Below, piece after piece: positions 22,886 to 33,700 of a stretch of DNA of 64,000 nucleotides. Origin of the DNA: Reticulitermes lucifugus (Eukaryota > Arthropoda > Insecta > Blattodea > Rhinotermitidae); NCBI GenBank assembly GCA_026260175.1, contig JAKCWW010000117.1:88200-152199 (forward strand), read 5' to 3'. Under the pieces are notes generated by a model. It did no database searches, was not told the origin of the DNA, and saw only the letters and a program-made list of their open reading frames with translations. The position numbers and the translations under genes are program-made. Positions within the stretch are counted from its first letter, which is position 1. Every line of letters starts with the position of its first letter.

Positions 22886-23621
22886 CTAATATAATATAAA
22901 AGTACTTATTTTAAAGTTACATGTATTTCTACTTCAAATTGAAGTACACTTTTCCACATGGTTTGTAAATCAATAATATGTTAATGACTTAGGGTATAAT
23001 GCATGAAAAGTGGTAAGTATATAGGCCATCTTTTTATCCTATTTTCTAATAACACGGTATACGTATGGAGAAGGACCTGGTACGTCTCTCTTTTCAATTT
23101 GCAGTGAGATCATGCTCAGACCAGACAAGAAACCCGCAAGGGAACTGTCAGGGTGGTTGTCAATTCCGATCTTGTCAAGTCATTGGAAGTAGTCTGGTCG
23201 ACTAGCTAGACGACCTCCCCAAGTGATTGGATTGATGTGCGTCGCAATACGACGCAACTGGCGGTGTGTTCTCACGTTTTCTGCCCACCCGTGCTTCCGT
23301 TCTTCCTTCGCTTTTCTTACAATCATTGGTCTGCATGTCAGAAAACTTCGTTGAAGTCGATGGGAAATGGAAAGAGAAAGCTGTAAAATTCAATTTCTGC
23401 TGGTTCGTGGATAGATAGTACATAGGGCTGCAATAAGGTTGGAAAAACTCGTCCATCTGTCGGTTTGTTGCTGTAAATGTCTGTAGCAATGCCCCCGTAT
23501 CATATCAGTTGTTTCTCCCCTAGTGACAGCACTGTAGGTAATGTCTGTCTGCCAAGTGATGCCGGAACCAGAGACGTGCTACAGTGATCACAAATTGTTT
23601 TTAAGGTTCAGTTACTTAAAG
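22886..23621. other. Unassigned stretch
   Basis: A 95-codon minus-strand ORF (23202-23489) has no recognisable domain. No repeat is identified. Confidence 0.4.
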
Positions 23622-23700
23622 CAGTGATTTTCAAACGTGACCATCGTGGCCACAAGCGACCAAAAAATTCCTCAAATGTGACCACCGTCTATGTTAATCA
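23622..23700 (+). mobile_element. hAT-type terminus
   Basis: CAGTGATTTTCAAACGTGACC fits the hAT terminal pattern CAGTGRTTYTCAAAC. The following GTGACC / GTGGCCAC / GCGACC repeats look subterminal. No opposite end and no transposase were found. Confidence 0.5.
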
Positions 23701-25849
23701 ATATTGACAGATTGACGTCTTCTGTGACGTCACGCCTATCTGTGGTAGTTAGCCGCACTCTTCGAAGGATTTTAGTGCCTTCATCTTCACGCTTAAGCAG
23801 TGCAAGATGATTTCTTCTTGAAGAAGAAATCTGTTTAGCAGTCGAAATGGCGTACCATCGCAGAATACTTGAAATTTCAGGACCAAAACTCTTAGACGAA
23901 TATTAAAAATATAAGTAGTAACAAAGTGTATTCTACTTAATGAGAAAAGCGACTGTTGGCGGGTTGCTCTCGGGGTCGATTCTTAGCAGAAGTAAAAATT
24001 CCTGTTCGCAACAAATTCACACGCCTATACGTCCCACACAGCCTCATTTGCAATGACAACTGGGACTATTTGACATGATTAAAAATGCTGGAAAACTATT
24101 CTGATCAATCACCTCCGTTTAGTCCTCCAGTAAACCATCCTCGCATCGTACTTAGTTACGACGAACCAATTTGTATTTTGCTGTGCCATATTTATCATGG
24201 TAGAACCGGACACAATGAGGCACTATGCATGCTGGTATTGACATCTGAAGTTCCTGGTATTGATTCAATATTTTTACGCTGGACCCCCGCAGATTTTATT
24301 GCCCTGCTGAGTGCACTTACGTTCTGCAATCACAGATTGCAGGATGAATCATACCAATATTTTCGTTTCACTATTGTCTCCCTCTCCCACCCACCCCCTC
24401 CCAACTCCTCCAACAGGGATTCAATTTATAGCACCTTTGTCTTGCTCTTCCTCCACCCACAGTATCCTTCCATTCCGCCTCAGGGATCAGCTTCTTGCGT
24501 TTTTCTTGATTACTTTCGGCAGAAGATTCTCTGTTTTAGGTTTTATTTGCTTTGTGGATTACAGTGCTTCATTTTCTCTGATAGGATATAAATGTGGTTT
24601 TTACGTCTTTGTATTTGTATTTTACTATAATTTATGTAATTATTCACTTCCTATTTGCCATATATCACGCCCTTTTAAACTTTATAATATTTCAAGGCAG
24701 TATTTTGGCCCGTCAATTTTATTTTCTCTTTGTCAGCTGTTTGATTGAATGTTACGTACAATGTTCTCATACAAGACTGGAAATATTTGTTCCAGAGATG
24801 CACATAATTTCGAAAATAATTTTTTTCGACTTTGCTTATTGAATTTATTTCATGTTTCACTTATTGTCGGTTAAAATTCAATGCTTCGGAGATAATCACA
24901 ATGTAATTTTATGTTTTATGTAACATAAATCACTACTTTAAAACAAGGAAATAAAATATGCATAATAAAATTTGATTAACCCCGTATAATGAAGTGCACT
25001 TTCTTGTTTTATGGAAATGGGACAGGTCAGTGACGAAAGAAAATGTTTACGGGCTGGATGACCGTGGTTAGATTTTGGCAGGGGAGACATTTTTCTCTTG
25101 AACACCACCTACTTTCCAAAGGGTAGGCTCCCACATCCTCATCCCACGCAGTAAATATTTCCCTCCATTTCTCCCACCGCCTACGTAGCGAGTTGCTGAG
25201 GTATTTATATTTCTGTCTTTAACAATTTTAAATACCGCGTATTCTAAGTTTCCTAACACTTGCCATATAGTAAGATAAGGAGAAACGCAAGTACAAAACA
25301 TGCATACTCCACCCGCATTATTTGGTGTTTCAGTCAAGGAGGGACCCCGATGTAATATGAGAATATCCGAAACGCTCTATTGTCCAGCAGGCAACGATGG
25401 GTTCTATAGGAAATGTACTAGCACAGGGTCTGAGGTTTTAAACTTCAATAGCCATTCAGTATGCGGAAATAATTATAATTTACCACCATCTAAAATGCCC
25501 TTCTTTTCTCTTTTCGGTGCCATGATCTCATATTCGTCACTTTCATTATTTATTTATTTATGCGCTTTGTATAAGTAATAATTAGGAAGCATCTCCCAGG
25601 TACTGCAGTATATCTAATACGAGGAAATCTACAGACAAAAACGCTGTGTTACGGGGTGTTACGTGTGTAGCCTGGTACATACGTACCGCGTACTAAATAA
25701 GGTAGATAAATGTGAGGCAAATTATGGCACATTTGTCTGAAATTTCGGTAGACGAAACTACACATCGTCACATTTCAGATGACAGTATAATCTGCATAGT
25801 CAGCACAGTGAGAACCAAAACCTCGCAACTTGTCTGACTTCAATTGTTC
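23701..25849. other. Unassigned stretch containing a 168-codon ORF of unknown nature
   Basis: The plus-strand frame at 24085-24591 is the longest ORF here not explained by a repeat. It has no motif I know, overlaps another long frame at 24311-24748, and is T/C-rich, which lengthens frames by chance. I do not call it a gene. Confidence 0.4.
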
Positions 25850-26030
25850 ACAATTCTTATGTCTCCTTGGTCCAGGTGTTCTTTTAACACTCTATCTACT
25901 TACAATTTGCCGATCAGTTTTCTTTCGCGAAAGTCGACACCTGTGTCCTTTAGGATCAACATAAATTTTTTCCAGTTTACACGGTCAAATACCTTCTGCC
26001 AGTCTATAAAGCAAGCACACAGTTCTTAAT
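25850..26030 (-). pseudogene. LINE reverse transcriptase fragment, minus strand
   Basis: On the minus strand: ELCACFIDWQKVFDRVNWKK, then ILKDTGVDFRERKLIGKL, then LKEHLDQGD. This is the RT palm motif A block (usually FVDFEKAFDRV) and the helix after it. The motif A Asp is kept; one stop interrupts the frame. It is only about 60 codons long and is probably from the same LINE family as the fragments at 61.3 and 63.1 kb. Confidence 0.8.
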
Positions 26031-26576
26031 CTATATCCAAAGTTTATTTTGACATTATTCTCTAATTTGTTGCGTAATTAGCTTAATAACCAAAAGTAAT
26101 TTAACTGTGATTGTACTTACATGCAACGATATTTTAGTTATAAGCTTTATACAGCCGCATAATAAAGTGCTGTAGAAAACATCGCGTAATTGTAACGTAA
26201 TACTTCCCTGTTGGCGTATCGATCATAAATATATATATATTTTATTTAATTCTACAATCAGACACAACAAGTCGTTCAACAAACGTTTTATTGGCAACTA
26301 GTTTCGGCTAATAAGAGCGCCAACATCAGGTTATAAAAAAATTGTAAGCTAAAAACTTCATATGTTGCAGGTAGGAAATCTTCCTCTTTACATCACTAAA
26401 TAACAATTACAAATATTTTATATATAGAGCCTAAGTAAAATGTTAAAACTAAAATAAATATTAAAATGTTGCAAACATTGTTGAAAAAGTGGAAGGAAAA
26501 TGATTTTTTTAAATAATTAAAAATTAAAAAATAATGTTTAAAAAGCGAGACAAGGAGTCACCTGTAAAGGTATTAG

Positions 26577-26579
<3 letters not shown>

Positions 26580-26611
<32 letters not shown>
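26580..26611. repeat. (TA)16 microsatellite at a foldback centre
   Basis: An unbroken AT tract lies exactly at the symmetry centre of the inverted pair 26517-26578 / 26611-26668. Confidence 0.95.
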
Positions 26612-26615
<4 letters not shown>

Positions 26616-26778
26616 ATACCTTTCAGCGGACTCCTTATTTCACTTTTTAAACATTACTCTTTTAATTTACATACACAATTTATAATTGTTATATACATTT
26701 GCAATGTATTTACCGATGTTTACTATGTTTATTTTCTGAAGAATGTACACTTTTATTCACTATTAATTTGTGTAACAC

Positions 26779-26823
26779 AGTCCTATATGTTTCGAACCTT
26801 ATCCCAGTTCATCTTCAGGGACT
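26779..26823 (-). ncRNA. Hammerhead-like motif (copy 2, minus strand)
   Basis: On the minus strand, AGTCC is followed by core CTGAAGA, one T, stem II GAAC/GTTC with a 9-base loop, GAAA, a small stem III region ACATAT, A, and then GGACT, which pairs fully with AGTCC. The pairing of stem I and stem II and the intact GAAA make this one of the better preserved motifs. It sits in the left arm of the 110-bp palindrome. Confidence 0.55.
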
Positions 26824-26843
26824 TCAGTATTTTAAAATACTGA

Positions 26844-26888
26844 AGTCCCTGAAGATGAACCGGGATAAGTTTCAAAACGTGTAGGACT
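26844..26888 (+). ncRNA. Hammerhead-like motif (copy 3, inverted twin of copy 2)
   Basis: AGTCC (26844-26848), CTGAAGA (26849-26855), one T, stem II GAAC with GTTTC, then AAAA in place of GAAA, stem III ACGTGT, A26883, and GGACT (26884-26888), which pairs with the first strand. Stem II has a bulge and the conserved G is lost, so this twin is weaker than copy 2. Confidence 0.5.
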
Positions 26889-27041
26889 GTGTTACACAAA
26901 TTAATAGTGAATAAAAGTGTACATTCTTCAGACAATAAACATAGAAAAGAAAATGTACGGAATGAATAATATTAAGTATTTACCGATGTGAAAAGAGGAA
27001 ATCTGCCTGCAACATACGGTGTTCCCACCTTGCAGTTTTTA

Positions 27042-27090
27042 TTATGGCTTGATGATGGCTCTCTTATGAGGCGAAACTAGTTGCCAATAA
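27042..27090 (+). ncRNA. Hammerhead-like motif (copy 4) in the outer right arm
   Basis: GGC (27046-27048), then TTGATGA (one change from CTGATGA), an imperfect stem II around GGCTC...GAGGC, GAAA (27073-27076), stem III ACTAGT, T27082, then GCC (27083-27085), which pairs with GGC; TTAT/ATAA can extend stem I past a bulge. The outer left arm, read on the minus strand, keeps CCTGATG and GCCGAAACTAGTT, so the ancestral core was CTGATGA. Confidence 0.45.
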
Positions 27091-27126
27091 AACGTGTGTT
27101 GAACGACCTGGTGGGTCCGATTGTAA

Positions 27127-28969
27127 ACGTGAATAAAAAATGTATACTAATAAACGTCGCGTACGTGAATTTTATTCGGATAGAAATCAGCTAAACGCCA
27201 TTTCTCTACTACGTATAAAATGTCTTTTAATTTGTTTATATTCGCATTTCACAGCCATTTCGTAAAATGCATTTGGTGCCCGTCTCTTTCCTTTCTAATT
27301 TAACTCTCGTCCTTAAAAGCAATGTTGGTTTCACTGCCTCGTCGGCAGTATTTCTTCGTTTTTATACGTGTGTCTTTTTTATGTCCGTTTGAAATCCAGC
27401 AGAATTAGTGCCCCCCAAATTGCCGGCCATATCTTTGTTATATCCTCTGTTCGTGATGTCCGTTCATCACGCAGAGGACGGTGCCATAATTCCTTGCGCT
27501 GGTCATTATTTGCGAAATGAGAAAAGAGAATTGAGGCAGGTATAGGGCCGTGTTGAGAATTTTGCCAGATGCAAGGTATTTCAGCGCCTTCACAATCGAT
27601 TAAACTTATGTATTTTACTATAACGAGCGGCACTTGAAAATCGTCTGTAGGCTGTTCAAGTGCGCTTTAAACCTTTATATCTTATAGGCTACTTACGTAA
27701 ACTTCGGTGTAATTTTAAAATATGCTGTATACGTTAAAGTTTTCCCGTGCCTAATTAAGCACTATTTCACGTAGATGTATGGTAGAATGGCTCATTAGCA
27801 ACACGCACTCTTAAACTTAACAATAGTGGGTATGAATGATCGGCTTTAAACCCTCGCGAGTTTAACCCCGATGAAAGATTCTCCATTAACTTTTGGATGA
27901 GAGCCTAATTTGGCATCAGAGCCAGTCTGGACGAAGCTGCAAAACAGAAACCTGTATCCCCGCTGAGAACTGAATCATGGTCTTTCAACATGTAAACTGG
28001 TCACGACGCTGACTGAGCCATTATGACTCCTTAAGAAAGTCACGCTAAGTACTAGAGATATACTTAAAATCGGTCCTTTATGGGGTACCCTATGATTTTG
28101 AACATCTTTTTTTCTTAATTTCACTTTCTGTTCCGATTTGCCTCAACGATTCTGATTTGACTCTTATGTTTGGCAACCCGTTGTGTTATCGATGTTAACA
28201 AATAGTGTTTATACACCGTCAAACGGAACTTTTATTAAAGTGATAATTTGCTTATTCATCAGTGTGATCTGATTGAGAGAAACCTGATGGATCAGTTACC
28301 AGGGTCATGGACTCTGAAGGAGGTTCCTCTGCCAGGCCGGTACATACCGACAAGACCGTGCCACATCACAGCTACTGCTATGAGAACTTAAAACCTTAGT
28401 GTACAAAAGCAATTTATTTTTAAAATATTGGAAGACATTTGTACAATCAGACGTAGATGGGAGAGTAAATTCCCAATCTACCACCCCCAAATGCCCTTGG
28501 ATAAAGCATGTCCTCTGTCGGCAACACTCGCCGCTACATCTTATGCCTCTAGCTTAAACAACTATCAATCTTCTTCTGCTTTCTTGCGACCGCTTATTTC
28601 GTGTTGTGCTCCCCTACAAATCCAGCAACATGACTAGAACCACTGCCAGCTATCCGATCCTTTCTCACACAACCAATCCTAATCCTATAGAGCACTCATA
28701 ACACCTGAACCTGGCGTGACTGATGACGAATTCTATCGTCAAACAACGAGGATATTTTTCTTGTCGTATTTTGGAACGTTTCTTCATATCGTATAGAATC
28801 TCTAACCAGTTATTACTCTTACGGTAGGAGTATGAGGACCCTATTTATAGCAAAGAGTCCTACCTTCCATTCTTTCTTCCTATCCCTTCTGTTTTTTTTT
28901 CTTTCTTTACTTCGATCTGCATACATCTTTCGCTCCTTTTTTTTTCTTTCTTCCCCCCGGGATACTGCA
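27127..28969. other. Stretch with a small hairpin and a doubtful SINE scrap
   Basis: 27446-27478 folds as CCTCTG-TT-CGTGATG-TCCGTT-CATCACG-CAGAGG, a 13-bp hairpin. 27845-28035 resembles a very decayed minus-strand SINE B (GAGCCAGTCTGGACGAAGC). 28828-28965 is rich in T/C runs. No exon is seen. Confidence 0.45.
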
Positions 28970-29272
28970 GTCAGTATACTGACGACACTATGGTCTGAAA
29001 GTCTGGGAAATTTGTGTTAAATTCCCGGGAGGGGCACAGAGCGTTTCATTAGTTGCCGCATTCAGACTAACTCTGATCTCCAACACATGCTCTTATCTAC
29101 ACGGTACCGAAACCCCTTATCTCCAGCGTTGAAGTGGGCGACACGTAGGGCTGACCACTTATCTGCGTGAGTAGCAAGGGCGTACCAAGTTCTACGAATA
29201 AGTGAAGCTGTTCTTCCCTCCCATACACGTCTTCATGACGTGGTGCTCAGAGACAATTTAACGTTATATTTT
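28970..29272 (+). mobile_element. SINE family B, + strand
   Basis: A decayed head (TCTGAAAGTCTGGGAAATTTG, then AAATTCCCGGGAGGGGCACA as box B and its flank) is followed by GGGCTGACCACTTATCTGCG and CATACACGTCTTCATGACGT. The order of parts matches the copies at 14.9 and 55.2 kb. Confidence 0.6.
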
Positions 29273-30552
29273 TACTTCTCTTTCTTTCTTTTTCCTTCTT
29301 TCTCTGCCTTTTCCAGTTAGTAGCACTTGATTGTAACCGAAATGACAAATGACATTGCTAATGGACGCCGTGCAACATACGATTCAAAAGTGAAGTTTCA
29401 AGATTTTTGGGATTTTACGCTGCGTCGCCTAGTAAATTGTTACCGACTTTTCGCTAGAGCCTAGTACTTCCACCTTCAGGGTCAAGCGGCCAAATTATAG
29501 TCACTGAGGGACTGGACTGCTTGACCATGAATATGAAGACATTACACTCCTCCGAAATATGGGTAACTATTTACCACTCGACACGGCCTAACATCCCAGA
29601 AGACTTGGACCTTCATTAAGACAGATGTCAGAATTTCAAGCCTTCAGATTCAAATATGTTTATGTCTGTTACGAAATGAGGCGTTTCCTGACATCCATAT
29701 TTGTGGGTTTATGTTCTGAAGAACATAAGTTATGCGTCACAAACCACACTTACGTACACAGAAATGTCATCTCTAAAGTGTTCCGATTTATTCATGATGC
29801 TTCTTCTTTTCTCCCTTCCGTAATGCCCCTATTATTCTCCTTTTTCACCTCCACCAAACTCGGCAAAATGCTACCATCGATTTTTGTCAGACAAATTGAA
29901 ACAAGCAGTATCGAAATATAATGCTTCCCATGTGGGAAGAAACAGCGAATGTCACTTATAAATGGTATAGAGTTTTGTAGAATTGATTAGAATTGTGGAA
30001 ACTTTAGTACAGACAGATTCAAGTGAACACAAAAACGTTGCAGAAATTTACTTCGTTTCACTGTAACCATCGGACATTCTAAAGGAAATGTGTTTGAATT
30101 CTCTTATCCGGCTGCAATAATAATTTCATACGTTTATTAAAGAAGCTGGGAACAAACAACATGTTGTGGAACACAGGCCAACCGAAAGCACGTCCTTCCA
30201 TCCACATATGTGCATTCCACTTACACATATTTTCCAAATCTTTATTTGTAATTTTTATTATTACACATGCGAACACAATTTTGGAAAGCCAGTAACACTG
30301 CACAGTGAAAATTAAGTAATTTCTTGCCACTGCAGTGCCAAGACTTTACTTAATTTGCATTTTTAAATAAGAAATATGGTGCCGTGTAATTTGATAATAA
30401 GTGACGACGTTTCTTAAACTTTTACCGTATATGTAGGCAGCAGATTTTTTAAAAACGCTAGTAAAATAAAAGACCGTTTAAGCCGAGAAACAATACAGCA
30501 TCTATCATAACTATTTTTAGAAAATACATTTTTAATCAGGCACGCATATAAA
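29273..30552. other. Unassigned stretch with one solo foldback end
   Basis: A pyrimidine run lies at 29278-29312. 29582-29620 (TAACATCCCAGAAGACTTGG) is a lone end of the foldback type at 10751-10859. The remainder is not recognised. Confidence 0.45.
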
Positions 30553-30717
30553 AAGCATAAGCGAGGTAAAGACTTTACATAGGCCTACAGAAAAACATTG
30601 CTGATAGAAAAGGACTGAGATTTCAGTCTTCCAATTGTTTGTAGGACTAAGACCTCAGTCTTTTAATCAGTAATGTTTTTCTGTATACTACAAAGGGCTT
30701 ACCTCTCTTATATGTTT
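30553..30717. mobile_element. Foldback next to a hammerhead-like motif
   Basis: The left arm 30553-30630 (AAAGCATAAGCGAGGTAAAG...CAGAAAAACATTGCTGAT) and right arm 30644-30717 (ATCAGTAATGTTTTTCTGTA...CTTACCTC) are inverted copies with about 80% identity. The hammerhead-like motif begins 7 bp after the right arm, an arrangement like that in the 26-27 kb composite. Confidence 0.7.
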
Positions 30718-30723
30718 TATCTT

Positions 30724-30769
30724 CGTGTCTAATGACGGCTTTGAGAAGAAAGCCGAAACGTGTAACACG
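30724..30769 (+). ncRNA. Hammerhead-like motif (copy 5)
   Basis: CGTGT (30724-30728), CTAATGA (one change from CTGATGA), one C, stem II GGCTTT/AAAGCC (30737-30742 and 30749-30754) with a 6-base loop, GAAA (30755-30758), stem III ACGTGT, A30764, then ACACG (30765-30769), which pairs fully with CGTGT. All three helices are intact; the G-to-A change in the core should abolish cleavage. Confidence 0.55.
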
Positions 30770-32374
30770 CTTTAGATATTAAAAAGTTATTGTCTAAAAT
30801 AGCGATGATTGACGGTCTGTTGTGTTATCTGCCTATTTGCTGAACACAATGGGACGTCATAACCTAAGAAAAAAGAAAAGCTCGTTTATCAGGCACTTGG
30901 GGAATTGGGTGTGCCGATAGATGGATTTTGCCGCTAGGTGGAATTATGAACTACGAAAAGCAATTTTATTGTGAGAGCTCATAAAAAATACAAATAAAAC
31001 CTGTTATTTAAAACATTGCAAACTCTAAAGTGTGCAGCACAGTTTTACCGCCTCTCAGGTGTTCTGCAAGCTGATACGTTCCTAACTTATTGCGTTAGGG
31101 GAGCAGCAGTATCAAAGGTGGAAGTGAAAACTGCCACGGACTCTAGAAAATTATGCCTTTAGAGCGAACTTTCAGCCAAACAATGTGCTGAATACACGAC
31201 ATTTACTCTACCTGTGAACTAAAATACAATGTGTGATAACCCAGAAGCTAGTAATCATCACAGTCATCGCCGTCAGGACCCTAAGTCTCTAATCAGTCCA
31301 TCCAGCCATTCCAATAAATATTTGAAGCCTGAAGTTCATCTATATAAGTCAAATCCGGTTAAAAGACATCGATTTATGTGACACCTCGTCTATAGCGTCA
31401 GATATTCTGTGGTACCAGTAAATTCCTCACCTATAACCATGACATTGAACTCCTCATTCGTTTACAACGACACGAAATATTCAGTCTCTTTCATGACGTT
31501 ATAACCGAGTTCGACTGTACTACTTAAGAAACAAATTCCTATCTTACTGCAGACATGCTGTTCTCCATTTTACAGATCAACCGCTGTATAATCTGTAGAA
31601 AAAGAGTTAATTTCTTTCTGTTGGCAAAGTGCTGAGAATTAATATGTTAAGGCAGATGCTGCATATAGTAATGGCTGTACCTATTCATGGATTGCAGTTC
31701 AATTCTCGTGTAAGTTTCTTGGGACGGGGTAATCAAATTTTTGCTCCTTACCTACTTGCAAACAGAATAGCCCAGCCATGAAGCCTCATAAAATTGGAGA
31801 CAATTTAACTCTTCTAGCAGCAACTCATACGTTTACAAGTCTGTTGGGGAAACCTAGTGCCAAAATTATTTCAGGCATCACTTTGCCTAATGACAATGTC
31901 TCCTGTTAAATTTCAGACATACCTAAACGACAGACCTAAAAGACAGACCTAAACGAGCATCTATTGGAAATGTAAGAAACAAACCACTCCCTGTGCAGAG
32001 AGGTGAGGTGACGTATAGAGTTAAGGATGGCCATTGAATAGCACGTTGGATTCGTCGATAAGGGAGGAAAATCAGGATTTATTCTTCACTAAAAAAAATT
32101 AAGGGGACGAGTATATCTGAAGAACTTCTAGTATTTGTGATAGCTATATGAATGTAAAATGACTTACAGCTGTAATAGTACGTGGGGATATGCACTAACG
32201 GAGCATGCTATAGGCCTATGTCAGGCTGTCACAGAGGACTTCCAAGCTTTAACAAGCCTGAAATATCCTCGTCCTGTTTGGAAACATTCTACGTTTCGGA
32301 AGAAAAATCTTCCCTCGGGAGATTTGAGTCAAGCACTGGAGGGTTTCTACAAAGAAGAATAAATATTATGTATA
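30770..32374. other. Unassigned stretch
   Basis: No exon or element boundary recognised. A TA dinucleotide at 32373-32374 abuts the Tigger terminus that follows. Confidence 0.45.
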
Positions 32375-32910
32375 CAGTCATCCCCCGACTTACGTCGCCT
32401 CGTATTACGTCGTTCCGCACTTACGTCCTTTGCTCCAAAATCCAATATACTAAAATAATTACGCACATTTGTACGTACGATGCTGAACGTACCTTCGAGT
32501 TGCTGGACTACAATGATCAGGATCTGACGTTCGACCATTTTGTTGAAATTCGGAAACAAAGGGCACTTAAAAAAGCTGTTGAGGAACTGAAGGCTGAGCT
32601 TAAGGAGAGGATCTTGACGATTTTAAAGTTGACTGAGGGGCTTTGACTAGTTGAAGCTGGCATCAAAGTATATGAGGAAATTGACTCGAATATAATCAGT
32701 GAACCGCAAAACTAGACAAGGATTTATGAGGACGTTTGTTTGCTATGAGGAAATTCTGAAGAATAAGAAGTCTTTATCTCTCCAGAGTTCAGTGCTGGAT
32801 TTCTTCAAGACATATTCAGAGGCTCTTGCATCGCCACGTGCACTGTAGGGCACAGAAGATGATGATCCAGATGACCCGTCTACACTGCTAAGAAAAGTGC
32901 TTTCTTAAAT
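32375..32910 (+). mobile_element. Internally deleted pogo/Tigger element
   Basis: It starts after TA with the terminal sequence CAGTCATCCCCCGACTTACG, followed by three ACGTC-type subterminal repeats. It then jumps straight to the transposase C-terminus: DYNDQDLTFDHFVEIRKQ and LKERILTILKLTEGL, then LVEAGIKVYEEIDSN after a stop, then YEEI and SVLDFF. The DNA-binding domain and the DDE core are missing, so the element was joined across a large internal deletion. Several stops follow. The right terminal repeat was not found. Confidence 0.8.
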
Positions 32911-33003
32911 TGTCAAAAACGCACTGCAGCCTTAAGGCTTATTATACAACCCTTGTGATGAAGGCGAAGGGAAATATCAGTTTTTTTTTCATTTTTCCAG
33001 CTA

Positions 33004-33176
33004 ATGGAGCATCGGTGGAATGAAATTGACAGGGGAAAACCTAAGTACTGGGGGAAAACCTGTCCCAGTGCCACTTTATCCACCACAAATCCCACATGGA
33101 ATAACCTGGGATCGGACCCGGGCCTCTGCTGTGGGAGGCCGGCGACTAAACGTCTGAGCCATGGCACGGCCAAGTT
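33004..33176 (-). mobile_element. SINE family C, minus strand
   Basis: On the minus strand the tRNA-like head is GGCCGTGCCATGGCTCAGAC, with box B GGGTCCGATCCC. The body on the plus strand has GACAGGGGAAAACCTAAGTA and CCTGTCCCAGTGCCACTTTA, a widespread insect SINE segment. Frames open across it in both strands are by-products. Confidence 0.7.
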
Positions 33177-33400
33177 AATGAGTTACGGAGCAGTTGAATT
33201 ATCCAAGGTGCAGGCTGTGAAGCAGATTAGTGGCGGAATTAGTACATGTTAAAATCACCATCACCCTTCAGTAACGATGATTATATTTGTAATATACATA
33301 TACAGATTTCGACAAGTGTTTTTCCAGTAGGACAAGCTGCTCCCGGCACTCTACTCCCATCGATATCCATGCCTTGAGACAGCCGGTGGTGTGAATCGAT

Positions 33401-33489
33401 TTAGGAGAAGGGTCTGCACTGTAGACCCTTCTCCTAACTAAGTGCGTCCAATTCTGTAGACTCTACAGAATTGAACGCGCTTAGTTAGG
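33401..33489. repeat. Two adjoining hairpins sharing their junction
   Basis: Hairpin 1: 33401-33415 (TTAGGAGAAGGGTCT) pairs with 33423-33437. Hairpin 2: 33433-33459 pairs with 33463-33489 (AACTAAGTGCG...TTCTGTAG against CTACAGAATTG...CTTAGTT), with few mismatches and a 3-base loop. The bases CCTAA at 33433-33437 can pair in either hairpin, so the two folds compete. Confidence 0.85.
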
Positions 33490-33504
33490 CTAACTACATA
33501 CGGT

Positions 33505-33700
33505 GGCCGCAGTCCGCTATCCTGTATCCTTTGCGTTTCGAATCCCCGAAGATTACCGTCGCCGTGCTCAGGGGCAAGTTACCTGCTCTAGAAGCATGAC
33601 ACGGAATACCTGTGGTGGGTAGAAGACCTTAAGGCGTTACGACTTACTACCTATCACGTGTATAGATTATCTAAGGCATTACCTCGTGCAGTGCAGTCTT
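33505..33700 (+). mobile_element. Possible tRNA-derived SINE, + strand
   Basis: GGTGGCCGCAGTCCGC is box A-like and GCGTTTCGAATCCCC box B-like, 40 bp apart. The following body is not shared with other copies in the window. Confidence 0.35.

Larger units (their letters stand above)
26249..27126. mobile_element. Nested inverted-repeat composite with hammerhead-like motifs
   Basis: Outer arms at about 26251-26397 and 26982-27126 are inverted copies (TTGGCAACTAGTTTCGGCT against GCGAAACTAGTTGCCAATAA). A second inverted pair, about 26517-26578 and 26611-26668, surrounds a (TA)16 tract. A third, 26724-26833 and 26834-26943, is a near-perfect palindrome with 110-bp arms and no loop. The arms carry CTGANGA...GAAA motifs. 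Penelope-like elements are known to end in inverted partial copies with hammerheads in their pseudo-LTRs, so this is most likely several such ends nested together. No reverse transcriptase or GIY-YIG endonuclease is present. Confidence 0.6.

Noticed and set aside
26249-27126. LTR element with long terminal repeats
   Set aside because: The repeated arms are inverted, not direct; there is no primer-binding site or polypurine tract, and no coding region.
27446-27478. Transcription terminator hairpin
   Set aside because: No oligo-T run follows, and this type of terminator does not operate in insect nuclear genes.
33004-33252. Overlapping plus- and minus-strand ORFs
   Set aside because: Both are readings of the SINE C copy.
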